The notes under the pieces are model-generated. The model was not told the DNA's origin and did not search any database. It saw nothing but the letters and a program-made list of their open reading frames with translations. A stretch of DNA of 64,000 nucleotides, from NCBI RefSeq assembly GCF_030272615.1, contig NC_081411.1, positions 161,769,089 through 161,833,088 on the forward strand, read 5' to 3'. The position numbers and the translations under genes are program-made. This DNA comes from Cryptomeria japonica. Lineage: Eukaryota; Streptophyta; Pinopsida; Cupressales; Cupressaceae. Shown here one piece after another: positions 33,884 through 45,433 of this stretch (position 1 is the first letter of the stretch; each line of letters starts with the position of its first letter).

Positions 33884-36800
33884 TTATTTGCTTTCGATAT
33901 AAGTATCATCATTGAGCATTGATTTGTTTGGCGTAGAGAACCGATGTTGTATTTTGAATTGTTCACATAGTTCTTGAACATCTTGGTTTTTGAATGGTCG
34001 TCCATTATCGGTGATAATGGAACTCAGAATACCATATCTACAGATCAGATAGTTTAGGATAAAAGACATAATTTGTTTTCCAGTTACTGAGGTCATGGGG
34101 ACTACTTCTATCCACTTGGTAAATTATTCTATGATAGTTATAATGAACTTGTGTTCATTTGTAGATGAAGGATGAATTTTTCCGATCAAATCTAGTCCCC
34201 ACTAACAAAAAGGCCAGGATGCTGTAAACGGTTGCAGTTCCTGTGCTAGTACATGTATCAGATTGCCATGGATCTGGCACTTAGGATACTTCTTGGCGAA
34301 GTGGTAAGAATCTTTCTCCATTGTAGGCCAGTAGTATCCCATCCTTAGAAGCTTTTTAGCAAGAGTAGTCCCACTTGAATGTGTGCCACAAATACCTTCA
34401 TGAAGCTCATGTAAAGCGGAATCAAATTCATTTTGATCAAGGCAATGAAGAAGAGTACCATCTAGACCTCGACGATACAAAGTATTAGCAGTAAGGGTAT
34501 AATGGGCAGCTTGTCTAATAAAATTACGTTTTTGGTTATGAGATTGGTCAATGGGTAGGATGTTGTTCTTTAGATAATCATATATTAGTCCATACAAAGG
34601 AGAATCCGAACCAGTTAAGACATAGACAATATGGGATTTGGAGTGGTCATAGGCCGGGGACAACAGTTGCTCTACTAGAAACTCATAATGACTTTATTGC
34701 TCTGGAATTTGTAGTAATGAAGTGATAGTAGCCATGGCATCGACTGCTTTGTTGTTCAACCTTGGTATTTGTTCGAAGGTGATGTGTACAAAATACTATT
34801 TGAAGTCATCCACCATTCACTTAGAGGGTAGTAGCTTGTCATCCTTTGTCTGATAGTCGTTGTTGATTTGATTGACGACTAGTTGTGAATTTCCATAGAC
34901 CATTAACTCTATGATTTTCCATTCTATGGCCATTTTGATGCCTATAACCAATGCCTCATATTCAGCCACATTATTTGTGCATGGGAACATAAGTTGATAT
35001 GATTTTGGTATAGTATATCCTTCAGGAGTGATGAATAGAATGCCAACACCTGAACCATGTTGTGTGTAGGATCCATCAAAGTATAGGGTCCATTGTGTTG
35101 TAGAAATAGCAAGAATGTCCTTGTCCGGAAATTCAATCTCCATAGTTTGTTTTCTTGGTAGTGGTGCTTCAGCTAGTTGATCTGGAATTGCTTGCCCTTT
35201 GATAACTCTTCATTCTATGTAGTGGATGTCAAATTCACTGAGAATCATGACCCATTTAGCCAACTGGCTGGTAAGAGCTGCCTTGCTGAGTAGATATTTG
35301 AGAGGATCAATTTTTGCTACTAGCTTAATTGTGTGTGCTAGCATATAATGTCAGAACTTTTGAGATGCGAAGACTACTGTTAGACAAGCCTTCTCAATGA
35401 ATGTATAGTTGAATTCATAACCATTCAATGTCCTACTGATGTAGTATATGGCTCATTCCTTTCCTTGTTGATCTTCTTGTTCCAATAGTGCCCCCAGTGA
35501 TATATCTGTTGTTGAAATATATAGAATAAGGGGCTTTCCAACTACCGGTGGTACTAGAACTGGTGGGTTCATTAGATACTATTTTATTTGATAAAAAGAT
35601 TCTGCACACTTGGCTTCCCATCTAAAAGGTACATTTTTATGGAGAAAATGATTGAATGGTAGACTTTTATCAGCTAGTTGAGCAATGAATTGCCTGATTG
35701 ATTAGAGTCATCCTTGTACAGATCTGAGCTAACTAATATTCTTTGGTGGTTGCATCTCCATAATGGCTTATACCTTTGCTGGATCCACTTCAATACCCTT
35801 AGCTGAGACTATGTAGCCTAGTAATTTGCCTGATGTAACCCCAAAGACACACTTCTTAGGGTTGAGCCTGACTTGGAATTTCTCCAATCAGTCAAAGATC
35901 TTGGTCAGGATGCTGAGGTGTTCTTCTCTGGTGAAGGATTTAGCTAGTAAATCATCCACATAGTCTTCCATGAAGGTATACATCATGTCATGAAAGATTG
36001 TTGTCATTGCTCGTTGATAAGTAGCTCCTGTATTCTTTAATCCAAAAGGCACAATATTCCAACAGTATGTTCCCCAAGGAGAGGTGAATGTTGTTTTATC
36101 TTGATCCTCTGGGACTATTTTTATTTGATTATAGCCTGAAAAACCATCCATTAGTGAGAGCATTGCATGGCCTGTTGTGAGGTCTACAATTATGTCTATA
36201 CTAGGTAGAGGAAAGTCATCCTTTGGACAAGCTTTGTTGACATCTCTGAAATCAGTGCAGATCCTGATACTACCATCTGGTTTTGATACTAGTACTATTT
36301 TGGAGATCCATTCTGCATAGTCGATGGGTTAGGTGAATCCGACATCTAATAGTTTCTTCAGTTCAACCTTGACCATGAGTGCTACCTATGGATTCATCTT
36401 TCATAGTTTTTTCTTGACTGGCTTAACTCCTGGAGAGATGGACAAGTGATGCATGATTAAGTGTGGATCAATTCTCGACATATCTGCATATGACCAAGCA
36501 AAGTTAATTTGCTTTTCTTTAAAAAAGATGAGAAATGCCAATCTTTCCTCTTCTGTTAGAGATTCTGCTAGGTGTATGTTTTTGACTGCTTCTGTAGTAC
36601 CAATGTTGATTGATTGAGTGGGCTCAATCAATATGGGTGATCGCTCATGAAAGTGTTCAGGAAGAGTGTCAAGTCTCCCATCCTTAGGTGCCTTAAAAAG
36701 GTTTTCACCCTCAGATGCGTCCTTTATTTTTACCTTTTTGTGATCTAGAGCTGCCATTGACTGGTTTTCAGCGTCAGATCCTTTATTTGGTTCATTTTTG

Positions 36801-39800
36801 TGACTTAGATAATTGGCACTCCCTGGTTTGCAGACATTGTTACTTCATTCACTGGTAGAGCATTTTTCTAGGTTAACGGTACATAGGTAGTGGATAATAG
36901 ATTCATCGTCTGGGAAAATTGGTATATCATGTATTTCGGGTTTGTCCCAGTCAATGAGGTTGAGAAAGACAAGCGGTAAGGAATCGTTCGGTGGATCAAG
37001 TTCTGCTACTGTAAGTGTTAAGACAGAGGTTTCATTGTGATTGGAATTTTTTTTAAAGAAGTCAAGGATTTCGTCGAGGTCTTCGATGGTATCATCTTCC
37101 ATATAGACTTGTTCAAAATGTTTCTATTCACTTTCCTTGGCGTCATAGATATTCTGTGGTCCAAATTCAAGAGGTCTATCTTCTGTGTTATGATCTTCTT
37201 GAGAAAGGGATATGGAGGTAGTATTGTCAGTGATATCTCCAGTAGCATTTGAGCAACTACCCCATTCATATTCATTGGAATCAGTCTCTGAGGCATCATC
37301 CCAGATTCTATCAGTGCTGTAAACAAGTATGTTGTATGGTGAAAATAGATCTTTGAAGATGGATACCAGTTTGATAGTTTTTGTTGATTTGGTGTTGGAT
37401 CCTGCTTCTACTTTTTGTATTTATTCATAGATTGTGTCTCCTTTAGGAGATGGTTCTGTTTGTTTTGGAGATATTGGTGTTTGAATATGAGCTACTACTA
37501 TAGATATGGCCTTCTTGTGACTGAGAAGTTTTTCCTAATGTTGCTTCTGTTCTTGATGTTCACGTGCCTTGCAGATTGTTTCTACTGACTCAAATAGTGC
37601 TTCCTGCTAGGATTCTTCTTTATACTTCTTCTCTGCTTTCCATTGAGGTTTTGGAGTTATGCGTGGTGTCCTCCTTAATAGGAAAGTGAGTTTACAACCC
37701 AATCCTATTTTGTCTCTACTGGGCTGTGAAGGAAGATCTATGGGTTCAGTGAATCCTTCTTTGTGTTTTCCAATAGGTCCTTTACCATCATATCCCATTT
37801 GTTGCATGATTAGGTAGCCCTTCCCATATAGGTGTGTTGGTAGAACTATATCCAGAGCAACTGCTCTATTATCTTCTTCCTCATCTTTGTATAACCAGCT
37901 AAGAATGTCCTTATCTTCTGATTCATGTGATAGAGTTCCTAGTTGGATGAAGGTGCCATCAAATTTGGTGATGGGCTGAGTTACCTGATGTGTTGATGGA
38001 GTGGGCAATCCATGAGATCTGGGTGATGTTGGTAATTTGGCTAGACACATGGGTTCCAAACAGTATTCTCCCATACCTTGTTCTTTGATTTGCATTTTCT
38101 ATTTAAAATCTCCAGGTAATGATTTGGGCTTTGCCTTCTATAGATCTGATATTGAGGATCTCTGTTTTTCCCTATTATGGGGAACCAAACTGTCTTAGGC
38201 TACCCCCATTGCATTACAATGTTGAAATGGATTGTGATCAACAGATATAGAGACCTCTTACCCACTGTAAGGAAATTTGACACGCTGGTGATATGTAGAA
38301 GGCACTTCTTGCATTTGATGTATCGAGGGACGACCTAATAAAATATTTTAGGTGAGGTCTATGTCTAAGACATGACACATATTATCCTTTTGTACTGGTC
38401 CCACTTGAATGGGTAACATCACGGTTCCTTTAGATGACCTTTCCTCATCATCATATGCCTTTATGGTAATCTTTTTACGTGGATCAATAGACTCTTTTGA
38501 GAAGCCTAATGCACATATAAGTTTTAAGGTACATATATTAAGTCCAGCTCCTCCAGCTATCAATACTCTTTTTACTCAGTGTTTATAAACAATGACTTCA
38601 ATATGGAGAGGAGTGTTATGCGGATGACTTAAGCAAGTATTATCATGCTCTGAGAAGGTGAGATTATGAGGCCCTATCATATGAGTGACCATGGCTTGAA
38701 ATCTATCTGCATCCAGATCTTGAGGTACATTGGTTTCTAATAGCACTTGTTCCAATATGTCTTTGTGTTTTGGCGATAGTTTCAGCAATTCTAGTATAGA
38801 TATTTGAGCAAGAGTTTTGCATAGTTGGCTGACTAAATCATATTGGATTTTTGGTGTAGTGGTTGTAGGTGATGTATGTCCCTTCAAGACATATTTCTGA
38901 GCTCTAGTTGTTATATTGATAGATTCATGATCATGCTATTCTCGGATTGTGATGATGTTCACATGATGGTCTTCAGCTGATGTGTGACTAATGGTGTTAT
39001 TGTAGATGTGGTTGATACGAGATCCATGTGTATCATTTGAGGTTGAAGCTCCATCTTTGTTCCAATTTGGAAGAGGATTTTTAAAGGCTCCATGGTCACC
39101 ATTTTGTTTGAGACCATCTATCGTTAAATCACCTTGATCAATCATATCCTAAACAATGTTTTTCAATCTCATGCAATTGTTCGTTCGATGACCTTTGTTG
39201 CGATGAAAATCACAATAATGTGAGTCATTCCACCAAGGTGGTTTGATTTGGGGTTTGTAGTTGCTGATTGTAGGCAAAGAGATAATCTTGTTTGCCAGGA
39301 GCTCTCTTAATGCTGATTCTAGCGATTTTCCTAGTGGTGTGAAGACACGTTTTTGGAAATTGTTAGTACTATCGCGTGAATTGTTATCAAGTCCTTGATT
39401 CATGGTTTTGTTTTCAGTATCGTGGGTGTTGTTTGCATTGGGTTGACCTTGATTGGTATTTGGTGTGTATGTGTTAGCATTTGGATTAGCACCTTTAGGA
39501 TTCTTTGTAGCTTGAGGATTTCCTGATAATGCGAGCACTGGTTGCTTAGATTTTGGATCATGCAATTCATTGCTGCCTTCATTTTTATTTCGAGTCCAGA
39601 ATCAAGACTTGTCTAAGTTGCTATTGTTTTGGTTATTATAGTTTGATGAATTTGTTCCTTTGAAGAATTTGAGCATTCCCTTTTTGACACATGCCTCTTC
39701 TACTTGAATGTCGTTTTCAATCAATTTAGTGAAAGATGGTATGCATTGGAGTTTGAGTCTGTAACTCATCTCACCATTTAAGTTGTTGATGAAAATCTCC

Positions 39801-40756
39801 ATTTTCTCCTTTCCAGGAATGTCTCGAGGATATTGTGAAACCATACATCACCAGTGTTGAAGGAATATCATGAATGTTTCATTGTTTTTCTGTTTGGTGT
39901 TGCAGACGTCTAGCATGGTTATAGCATGTTGAATGTTATAGGAATATTGTGTTATGAATTTATTAACCAATTCATAAAACGATCTGATAGGTGGTGAAAT
40001 TTTGGATAAGCATTCCATTGTTTGTCCTCCCAAGCTTCTTGAGAATAACCTCATTAGATAGGTGTCATCATGAGCAAATTCAAGACTCATGGTACAAAAT
40101 TCTCTGACATGATCACAAGGATCACATTTTCCATCGTATTTGTCAAATTTAGGTATGTCTGAGTTTGGAGGAAAAGGGATCATGTGCAATCTTCTGTCAA
40201 AAGGATAAGGACAGATTTCATTTAATGAGTATCATACTGTCACCCCTTGTTGCATGTCTTGCATTTGTCTTTGTAACATTTGTACTTGTTGAGTAAGGGC
40301 AACCAAAGGCACATTGTTTTGCTAAGGGAAGAGTTCTTCCCTTGCATTAATCCTGGGTTGAAACAGTGTATGGAACGGTGTGTTTTGCTCTAGAGTGTCT
40401 AGCTCGGGTATATGTTGTTCAGGTATGTTTTGCTCAGGGTCACAAGTTTCCTCTTCTCATTGTCATTCTTGATATGCGTAATGTCAAGATCCGGTTCCAA
40501 AAATGTTTGTGTCTAAATCTTCTAGAAGTTTAATGCCTTTACTCATGAGCATGAGTATATATTTTTCTTTGTCAGTTTCCATGAGTTTTTCCACAAGTTT
40601 TTGAAAGGAACTACTTTCGTGACATTCTCGAAGGAGCTCTTCTATGATTTCAGGTTCTTCTAGATGTGGACCTTCAAATGGATTAGATAACCTTCGAGTC
40701 ATGCTTGATTCTGGTGTTGTGCTTTGGTTGTTTTGTTGAGAGTGAGTTACAGGCAT
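33884..40756 (-). pseudogene. Tat gag-pol, one 2,291-codon frame with about 37 stops
   Basis: A start at 40756 (MPVTHSQQNN) is followed in a single unbroken frame by: gag (DKYDGKCDPCDHVREF, about 40150), a knuckle-like CDFHRNKGHRTNNC (about 39205), protease (IAGGAGLNICTLKL, 38560, catalytic Asp replaced by Ala), a G-patch (QQMGYDGKGPIGKHKEGFTE, 37720-37801), a long acidic linker, RT (ADMSRIDPHLIMHHL, DGSIRICTDFRDVNKACP, YVDDLL at 35951-35962), the usual RNase H, a second archaeal-type RNase H (LYFDGSYTQHGSGVGIL, NNVAEYEALVIG, then GNSQLVV where Asp is expected for Asn), and integrase (HELHEGICGTHSSG, GLDLIGKI, ITDNGRPF). Integrase breaks off before the catalytic Glu. No frameshift occurs over 6.9 kb. 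Confidence 0.92.
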
Positions 40757-40757
40757 T

Positions 40758-41144
40758 TTAATAGAAGCCTTCTCTGACAAAAGGGACAAAATCCACTTCA
40801 ATATGTCGCTTGGGAGTTGGTGGTTCAAGTCGGGGTGTGTTGTAACTGATACACTCGTCAGGCAAGAATGCCAGATTGATCTTTCCTCCACGGTTTATGA
40901 TTTGATTAAATGCAGATTTTTGACAATATGCCCAAGTCTTCAAAGGCTCTTTGTCAAATTCATTGGATTTGTTTTGGATATAAAGTTTAACATGATGAAG
41001 GAATTTTCGATGAGATTTGAAGAGTTGACGATTGATGTATAAAAAATTGCTTCTTTTGATAAATTTGGAAAAACTTAGTTGTTGTTTCTTCAACGTGGTG
41101 TTACGATAAATATTCTTTCTTCTTAGAATATGGGGATTAGTCAT
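40758..41144 (-). CDS. Small ORF directly upstream of gag
   Basis: A 128-codon minus-strand frame is open from 41144 to a TAA at 40760-40758, one base before the gag ATG and in a different frame. The last 60 residues look like real protein (LKTWAYCQKSAFNQIINRGG, INLAFLPDECISYNT, PRLEPPTPKRHIEVDFVPF); the first half is Lys- and Asn-rich and may be non-coding. Ogre-type Tat elements are known to carry an extra ORF before gag, which makes this a plausible remnant or C-terminal part of one. Function unknown. Confidence 0.45.
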   Translation of the reverse strand: MTNPHILRRKNIYRNTTLKKQQLSFSKFIKRSNFLYINRQLFKSHRKFLHHVKLYIQNKSNEFDKEPLKTWAYCQKSAFNQIINRGGKINLAFLPDECISYNTPRLEPPTPKRHIEVDFVPFVREGFY

Positions 41145-41599
41145 GCATAAGTGATCAATGGTTTCCTTTGATTTGTTTTGGATTCAATTGATCTTTTTTT
41201 GAAAACTCAAATTTTACTTTATCAAAGTGAAGGTTTAGATGCCCCTTCATGACAAAGCATGTCAAATGATATGGATAAAGTCTCTCGATATGGAAACTTG
41301 ATTTGACAACCTGAGGTTTTAAACAAGTGTTTTTGAGATGAAATCCGTGAGATGATAAAGGACCCCTTTGTTACTTCTGATGATGTTTCTGGATTTTGAT
41401 AGGATAGATATGTTTTACCGTGCGATCAGTTTTGGATTTTTTCAACTTTTGTTTGACACAAATTTGGCTCAAGAAAATAGTTTTTAAAGCTGTGTTTTTG
41501 CTACTCTGTTTTGATGAAAAATGATGCTGATGAAAAGAGGTTTCCCATAATGTTTTCAAAATTTTCAAAATTCCTCACTATTTTGCCCCCCATTTTTTT

Positions 41600-43870
41600 G
41601 GGTTTGGTCATGTGCTAAAACAGAGACAAGATGCGCTACCAAAATTACTTCATGTGCTAAATAAAACACCACACGTGCTAAGCTACCCCCAGCCACGCGC
41701 TAAAGTTTTTGACTGTTAAAATTTGTTTTTTGTCTGGCTCAAAAAGTTATGAGCTAATATGGGTCTGTGACACACTAACTATTAAACCCTACACGCTAAA
41801 GTTTGACTCCTACGTGCTAAGCTGATGCTTCAATGTGCTAGGCTATTTTCTGGATGTGCTAACTATTTTAACACTGTTTTGAAATTTTGGAAGAATGCTA
41901 CTGTTTTAACTAGACGTGCTAATTTGAAGTTCTAATGCACTAACAAATGTACCTTACATGCTAAGAAGTTGCTCTCACGCGCTAGACTACCCTGATATTT
42001 TCCTTCGGTTGGTTTTTGGCAATTTTTTGTATTTTTGTTATGAGTTTTTCAGTCTTGATGGATGATTTTCAGAAGTAGAAAATGTAAACACAACACAAAA
42101 AAGACAACCATTTTTCTTAATCTAACAAAAAGTGTATGTTCTGCAAGGATGTGTTCAAATCTCCAATGTTTTAATAGGTTCGGATATAAATAATACACTT
42201 CAAGAAGACTCTTTATTCAAAGGTCATAAATAACATCTTAGCCCACTAGTCTTGATACTCCATTAGCTAAAATAGCCATGTCACCTCCTAGAGGGCGCCC
42301 GTTTTTTTGCCTTTTGCCAGAAATTAACTCAAATTGAATTGCTTCACAATTGAGTAGTTATCTTGGGAGATATATAGTGAGTAATCTTGGGGGCAGATTC
42401 TTCCCCACCCTTGCACAATGATGTTATAAATGTCTAGTTACTGACTCGGCTCAAGGTTTCTATTTCTATGGTTCATAATCAGGCTTCCTGTTTGGCCGTT
42501 AGTGATAAACTCCCTTAGGAGGCTTCCCAACCTTTAGAACAAAGGCTTTACGTATCTCAAGGATACTAGGGGAAGGCTAATCACTGCGCGCAACCATTGA
42601 GAAGGACATTCGTCACTTTCCACTTTTGATTATAGTAGGTTGGAATACTTGGCATCAAAGTCATTCCCCACTTAGGTTGTTCACTGCGTGCAACCATTGA
42701 AAAGGACATTCATCACTTTCCACTTTTGATTATAGTAGGTTGGAATACTTGGCATCAAAGTCATTCCCCACTTAGGTTGTTCCCTTCACACTGGCCATAA
42801 ATGGCTTTAAGAGTTGATTCCAACTCCTCAGGAAGGCAGGCCTGCTAAAGGGTGTATAATGCTTGAAGTACAGAAAGATTAAGAGTGGTTTGGCTTTTTG
42901 ATCACCCAGTTAAGGGGAGAGCATATACCTTCCACTTTCGAGACAAGGCAAACAATTTTTCTTTTTAGCTTTCAAGACAAATGATTTGCTAACTTCTATT
43001 TGGAGATGTTCCTCCAAAAAGCATGGTGTTTATTTTATTTCCCCAAATCAGCGATTATTTAATCTAGAAAAATAATCGAGTCAACAAAGAAAAAATTCGA
43101 TTTTGGATAACAAAAGGAAACCGGCAAAAAGGGGAATAACTTCCCTCTTTTGATTGTAAAAAAAACTTCTTAAGTGTGGTTCTTTCCTTTGCAAAAATTT
43201 GAAATGAATCCTTTTATACACTAAAGGATGGTGAGGTTCTTTTTAAAGCTACTTTTGCAAGAAGGAAGGTTTGTATTGCTCTTTTTAAAACCCAAAAATA
43301 AAGTTTTTCTCCTTTGAAAGCAAGAAATTTTCTGATTTGTGGTTCTTTTTATAGCCCAAAAAAAGTGAGTCCAATTTTAAGAACAAAAGAAGTTTAGATT
43401 TTTAAACTAACTTAACTAAGTTAGTGAAAATTTTAACTATCTTTATAACCTTAAGACTAAGCTCCTATCTGCAACAAAACTGTTAGAATCTTGCAAAAAA
43501 AACAAGCGAAAAATGTTAGATGACTGGTGGACTTCAACAAGTCTAATTTTTACCCTCAGTTATAGATTTTAATTTTCTAATTTCTATCTATCTATGATGT
43601 GCTATAGAACTAACTATATGTGCTACAAAATAAATGTGATGCACTAAAAGAAATCAGAGATGCGCTATACTATTTTCGGTATGTGCGACTCTGTGTTCCA
43701 GAAGCGCCGCTCTACTTTTCTCCCGTGCCGAGACCTACAAGAAAAGATTAGTATTATGATGTGCCAAGGAAATGACTTCACAAGCTAGATGATGGACCCA
43801 ATGTGTTGAACAGTAAGTCGGATGCACTAGGCTATTGACCAAATGTGCTAGGGAAGGCTTCCCATGTGCT
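41600..43870 (-). repeat. Degenerate TAGCRCAT repeats in the gag leader
   Basis: On the plus strand, atgcgcta, atgtgcta and acgtgcta variants recur about 14 times in 41600-41990 and about 8 times in 43597-43870, i.e. TAGCRCAT or TAGCACGT on the gag-sense strand. They flank a repeat-free middle (42000-43590). The array at 30424-30870 has the opposite orientation. Confidence 0.8.
42581..42780. repeat. 100-bp tandem duplication in the gag leader
   Basis: 42581-42680 and 42681-42780 are nearly identical (tcactgcg.gcaaccattga .. cccacttaggttgt) with an exact 100-bp period and four differences seen by eye. Confidence 0.92.
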
Positions 43871-43938
43871 GATTCTTGTTTCCCACGGACTTGCAAAAGT
43901 GGTTAAATTTAAAAACCAATTTGATATATGAGGTCATG

Positions 43939-43955
43939 CCCCACGATGGGTGCCA
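43939..43955 (-). other. Primer binding site of the Tat element
   Basis: On the minus strand TGGCACCCATCGTGGGG begins four bases inside the 5' LTR end. It starts with the TGG common to primer sites and resembles the tggcgcccaccgtgggg type seen in plant Tat elements. The tRNA was not assigned. Confidence 0.7.
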
Positions 43956-43959
43956 GAAA

Positions 43960-45428
43960 TGTATGCGGGAAAAGCAGGTTGATAGAACTCAAAATGTGAA
44001 AAACGGAGCTCTAGGGAGCCTTTCTCACACACCCACAAGACTTCTTGGTGCAAGCTATGGAGTCATGAAGTATGGCTCAGCTTTGCAAGGTTGGTTCCAT
44101 GGTTCTCTATCTTGCACGACCCCTCAAACCAATTTTTTTCTCTCAGATCACTGAGCAAAATGGTTTAGGGATGACAAATACAAGAACGAGGGATGCTTTT
44201 GTTGATTTTAAGATGAAATGCATCCTAAGCTATGCACGATCCTATAAATACAATAAACTAGTTATCAGATGGAAAGGTTAGTAAACAAGACTATCCTAGC
44301 ATACCATATTAGTTTATGATTTAAGCTAAATGATAAAGAAAATATTCTAAAAATGCATATTTAGCTTAATTCCTATTGCAAAGAGAGGCTAAATGATGAG
44401 CACAAAATGATATATGAAAGCTTGAATGGATTTTAGTATAAGTGTGATGCTAAAGACTTGGATGATATGAAAAATGGAGGAATGAGAGCTCTATTTATAA
44501 CAAAAATAGGGCAATGGATGGTTAGCATTGAAAGAGTTAATCAAGGGCTGAGTTTGAAAGTTAGCAATCCATGTTTGTAATTGGCACCAATGAAATGGTG
44601 ACAATTATCAACATAAGACTAGTTGAGAGGAGATGTAAGAAGCATTAAATGCTTGAGAAGACCTCATGGTTACCATAGGGTTTAAGGATTAAGGTTAAGT
44701 TAGGATTAACCATTGGATAGAGCTTTTACCCAAAGGATAAACTTTTTTGCAAAGGATTAAGGATAACCATGGTGAAAGCAATAAATGCTTGATGAGACCC
44801 TTGGGTTAGATGGAGGTTGAGTTTATGTAAATTCTCTAACCATGTAAGAGGGTTGAGTTAACTATTAATGGTTATGAAGACTTTGGGGACAAATTTGTAA
44901 GAGTCCTTCCAAATTTGGGGGTATTCAACAAGTTAGCTTGTTGAATGGATAAAGGCTTTAATGCCTTTTGAAGACTTTACTCCAAATTTGAGAAGTGACC
45001 TCCTCAAATTTAGGTAAAAGGGATAATGGATGGGTTTGGGTTAGTTAATTAGGTTTAGAAGAATCTAGAAGAGGTTAGAAAGAGCGTTAGGATGCAAGTG
45101 GGAAGTGTAGGATTTTGCAAGTGGTTGAGGGAAAATAGGTTTTAATTGAATTTAATTCAATTTGGTTGTAATTAAATAAATTAGATTTATTTAATTTAGG
45201 ATAACTATTTTAATTAAATTTGAATTTAATTGAAAAGTGGACAGGGGATTTAATCGAATAAAATGATTTATTCTATTAAATGGTAAAAAGAGGCCTAGTG
45301 AATTTAATTGAGTAATTTACTTCATTAAATAGAGGAATGCGGGCAATTTAATTAAATTGGATTTAATTAAATAGAGAAATGAACACAAAATATTCATTTA
45401 GGAATATGATCATTTTTATACGTCTACA
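43960..45428 (-). repeat. 5' LTR of the Tat element
   Basis: 1,469 bp, direct copy of 28419-29839 with scattered differences and small indels (for example, extra bases near 45100-45120 and 45345-45365). Confidence 0.92.
44491..44499 (-). promoter_or_regulatory. LTR TATA box
   Basis: On the minus strand TATAAATAG, about 930 bp into the LTR, a good plant TATA box driving transcription toward gag. In the 3' LTR the same site reads TATAAATAC. Confidence 0.6.
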
Positions 45429-45433
45429 ATAAC
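45429..45433. repeat. Target site duplication, right (ataac)
   Basis: Exact copy of 28414-28418 directly after the right LTR. Confidence 0.93.

Larger units (their letters stand above)
28419..45428 (-). mobile_element. 17-kb Tat-lineage Ty3/gypsy element with antisense PMD gene
   Basis: Two direct repeats (28419-29839 and 43960-45428) of about 1.4 kb bound the element; ends are TGTATGC..GTCTACA as written on the plus strand. A 5-bp duplication flanks it. On the minus strand the order is 5' LTR, PBS, long leader, small ORF, gag-pol with a second (archaeal-type) RNase H before integrase, tandem repeats, antisense PMD gene, PPT, 3' LTR. The double RNase H and an extra ORF between pol and the 3' LTR are known marks of the plant Tat lineage. 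It is inactive: protease and integrase have lost catalytic residues and about 37 stops interrupt gag-pol. LTRs look about 95% identical by eye, so the insertion is old. Confidence 0.93.

Noticed and set aside
33884-40756. Stop codons reassigned or read through (UAG/UAA as Gln, UGA as Arg)
   Set aside because: Plant nuclei use the standard code, and lost catalytic residues show plain decay; C-to-T change explains the pattern.
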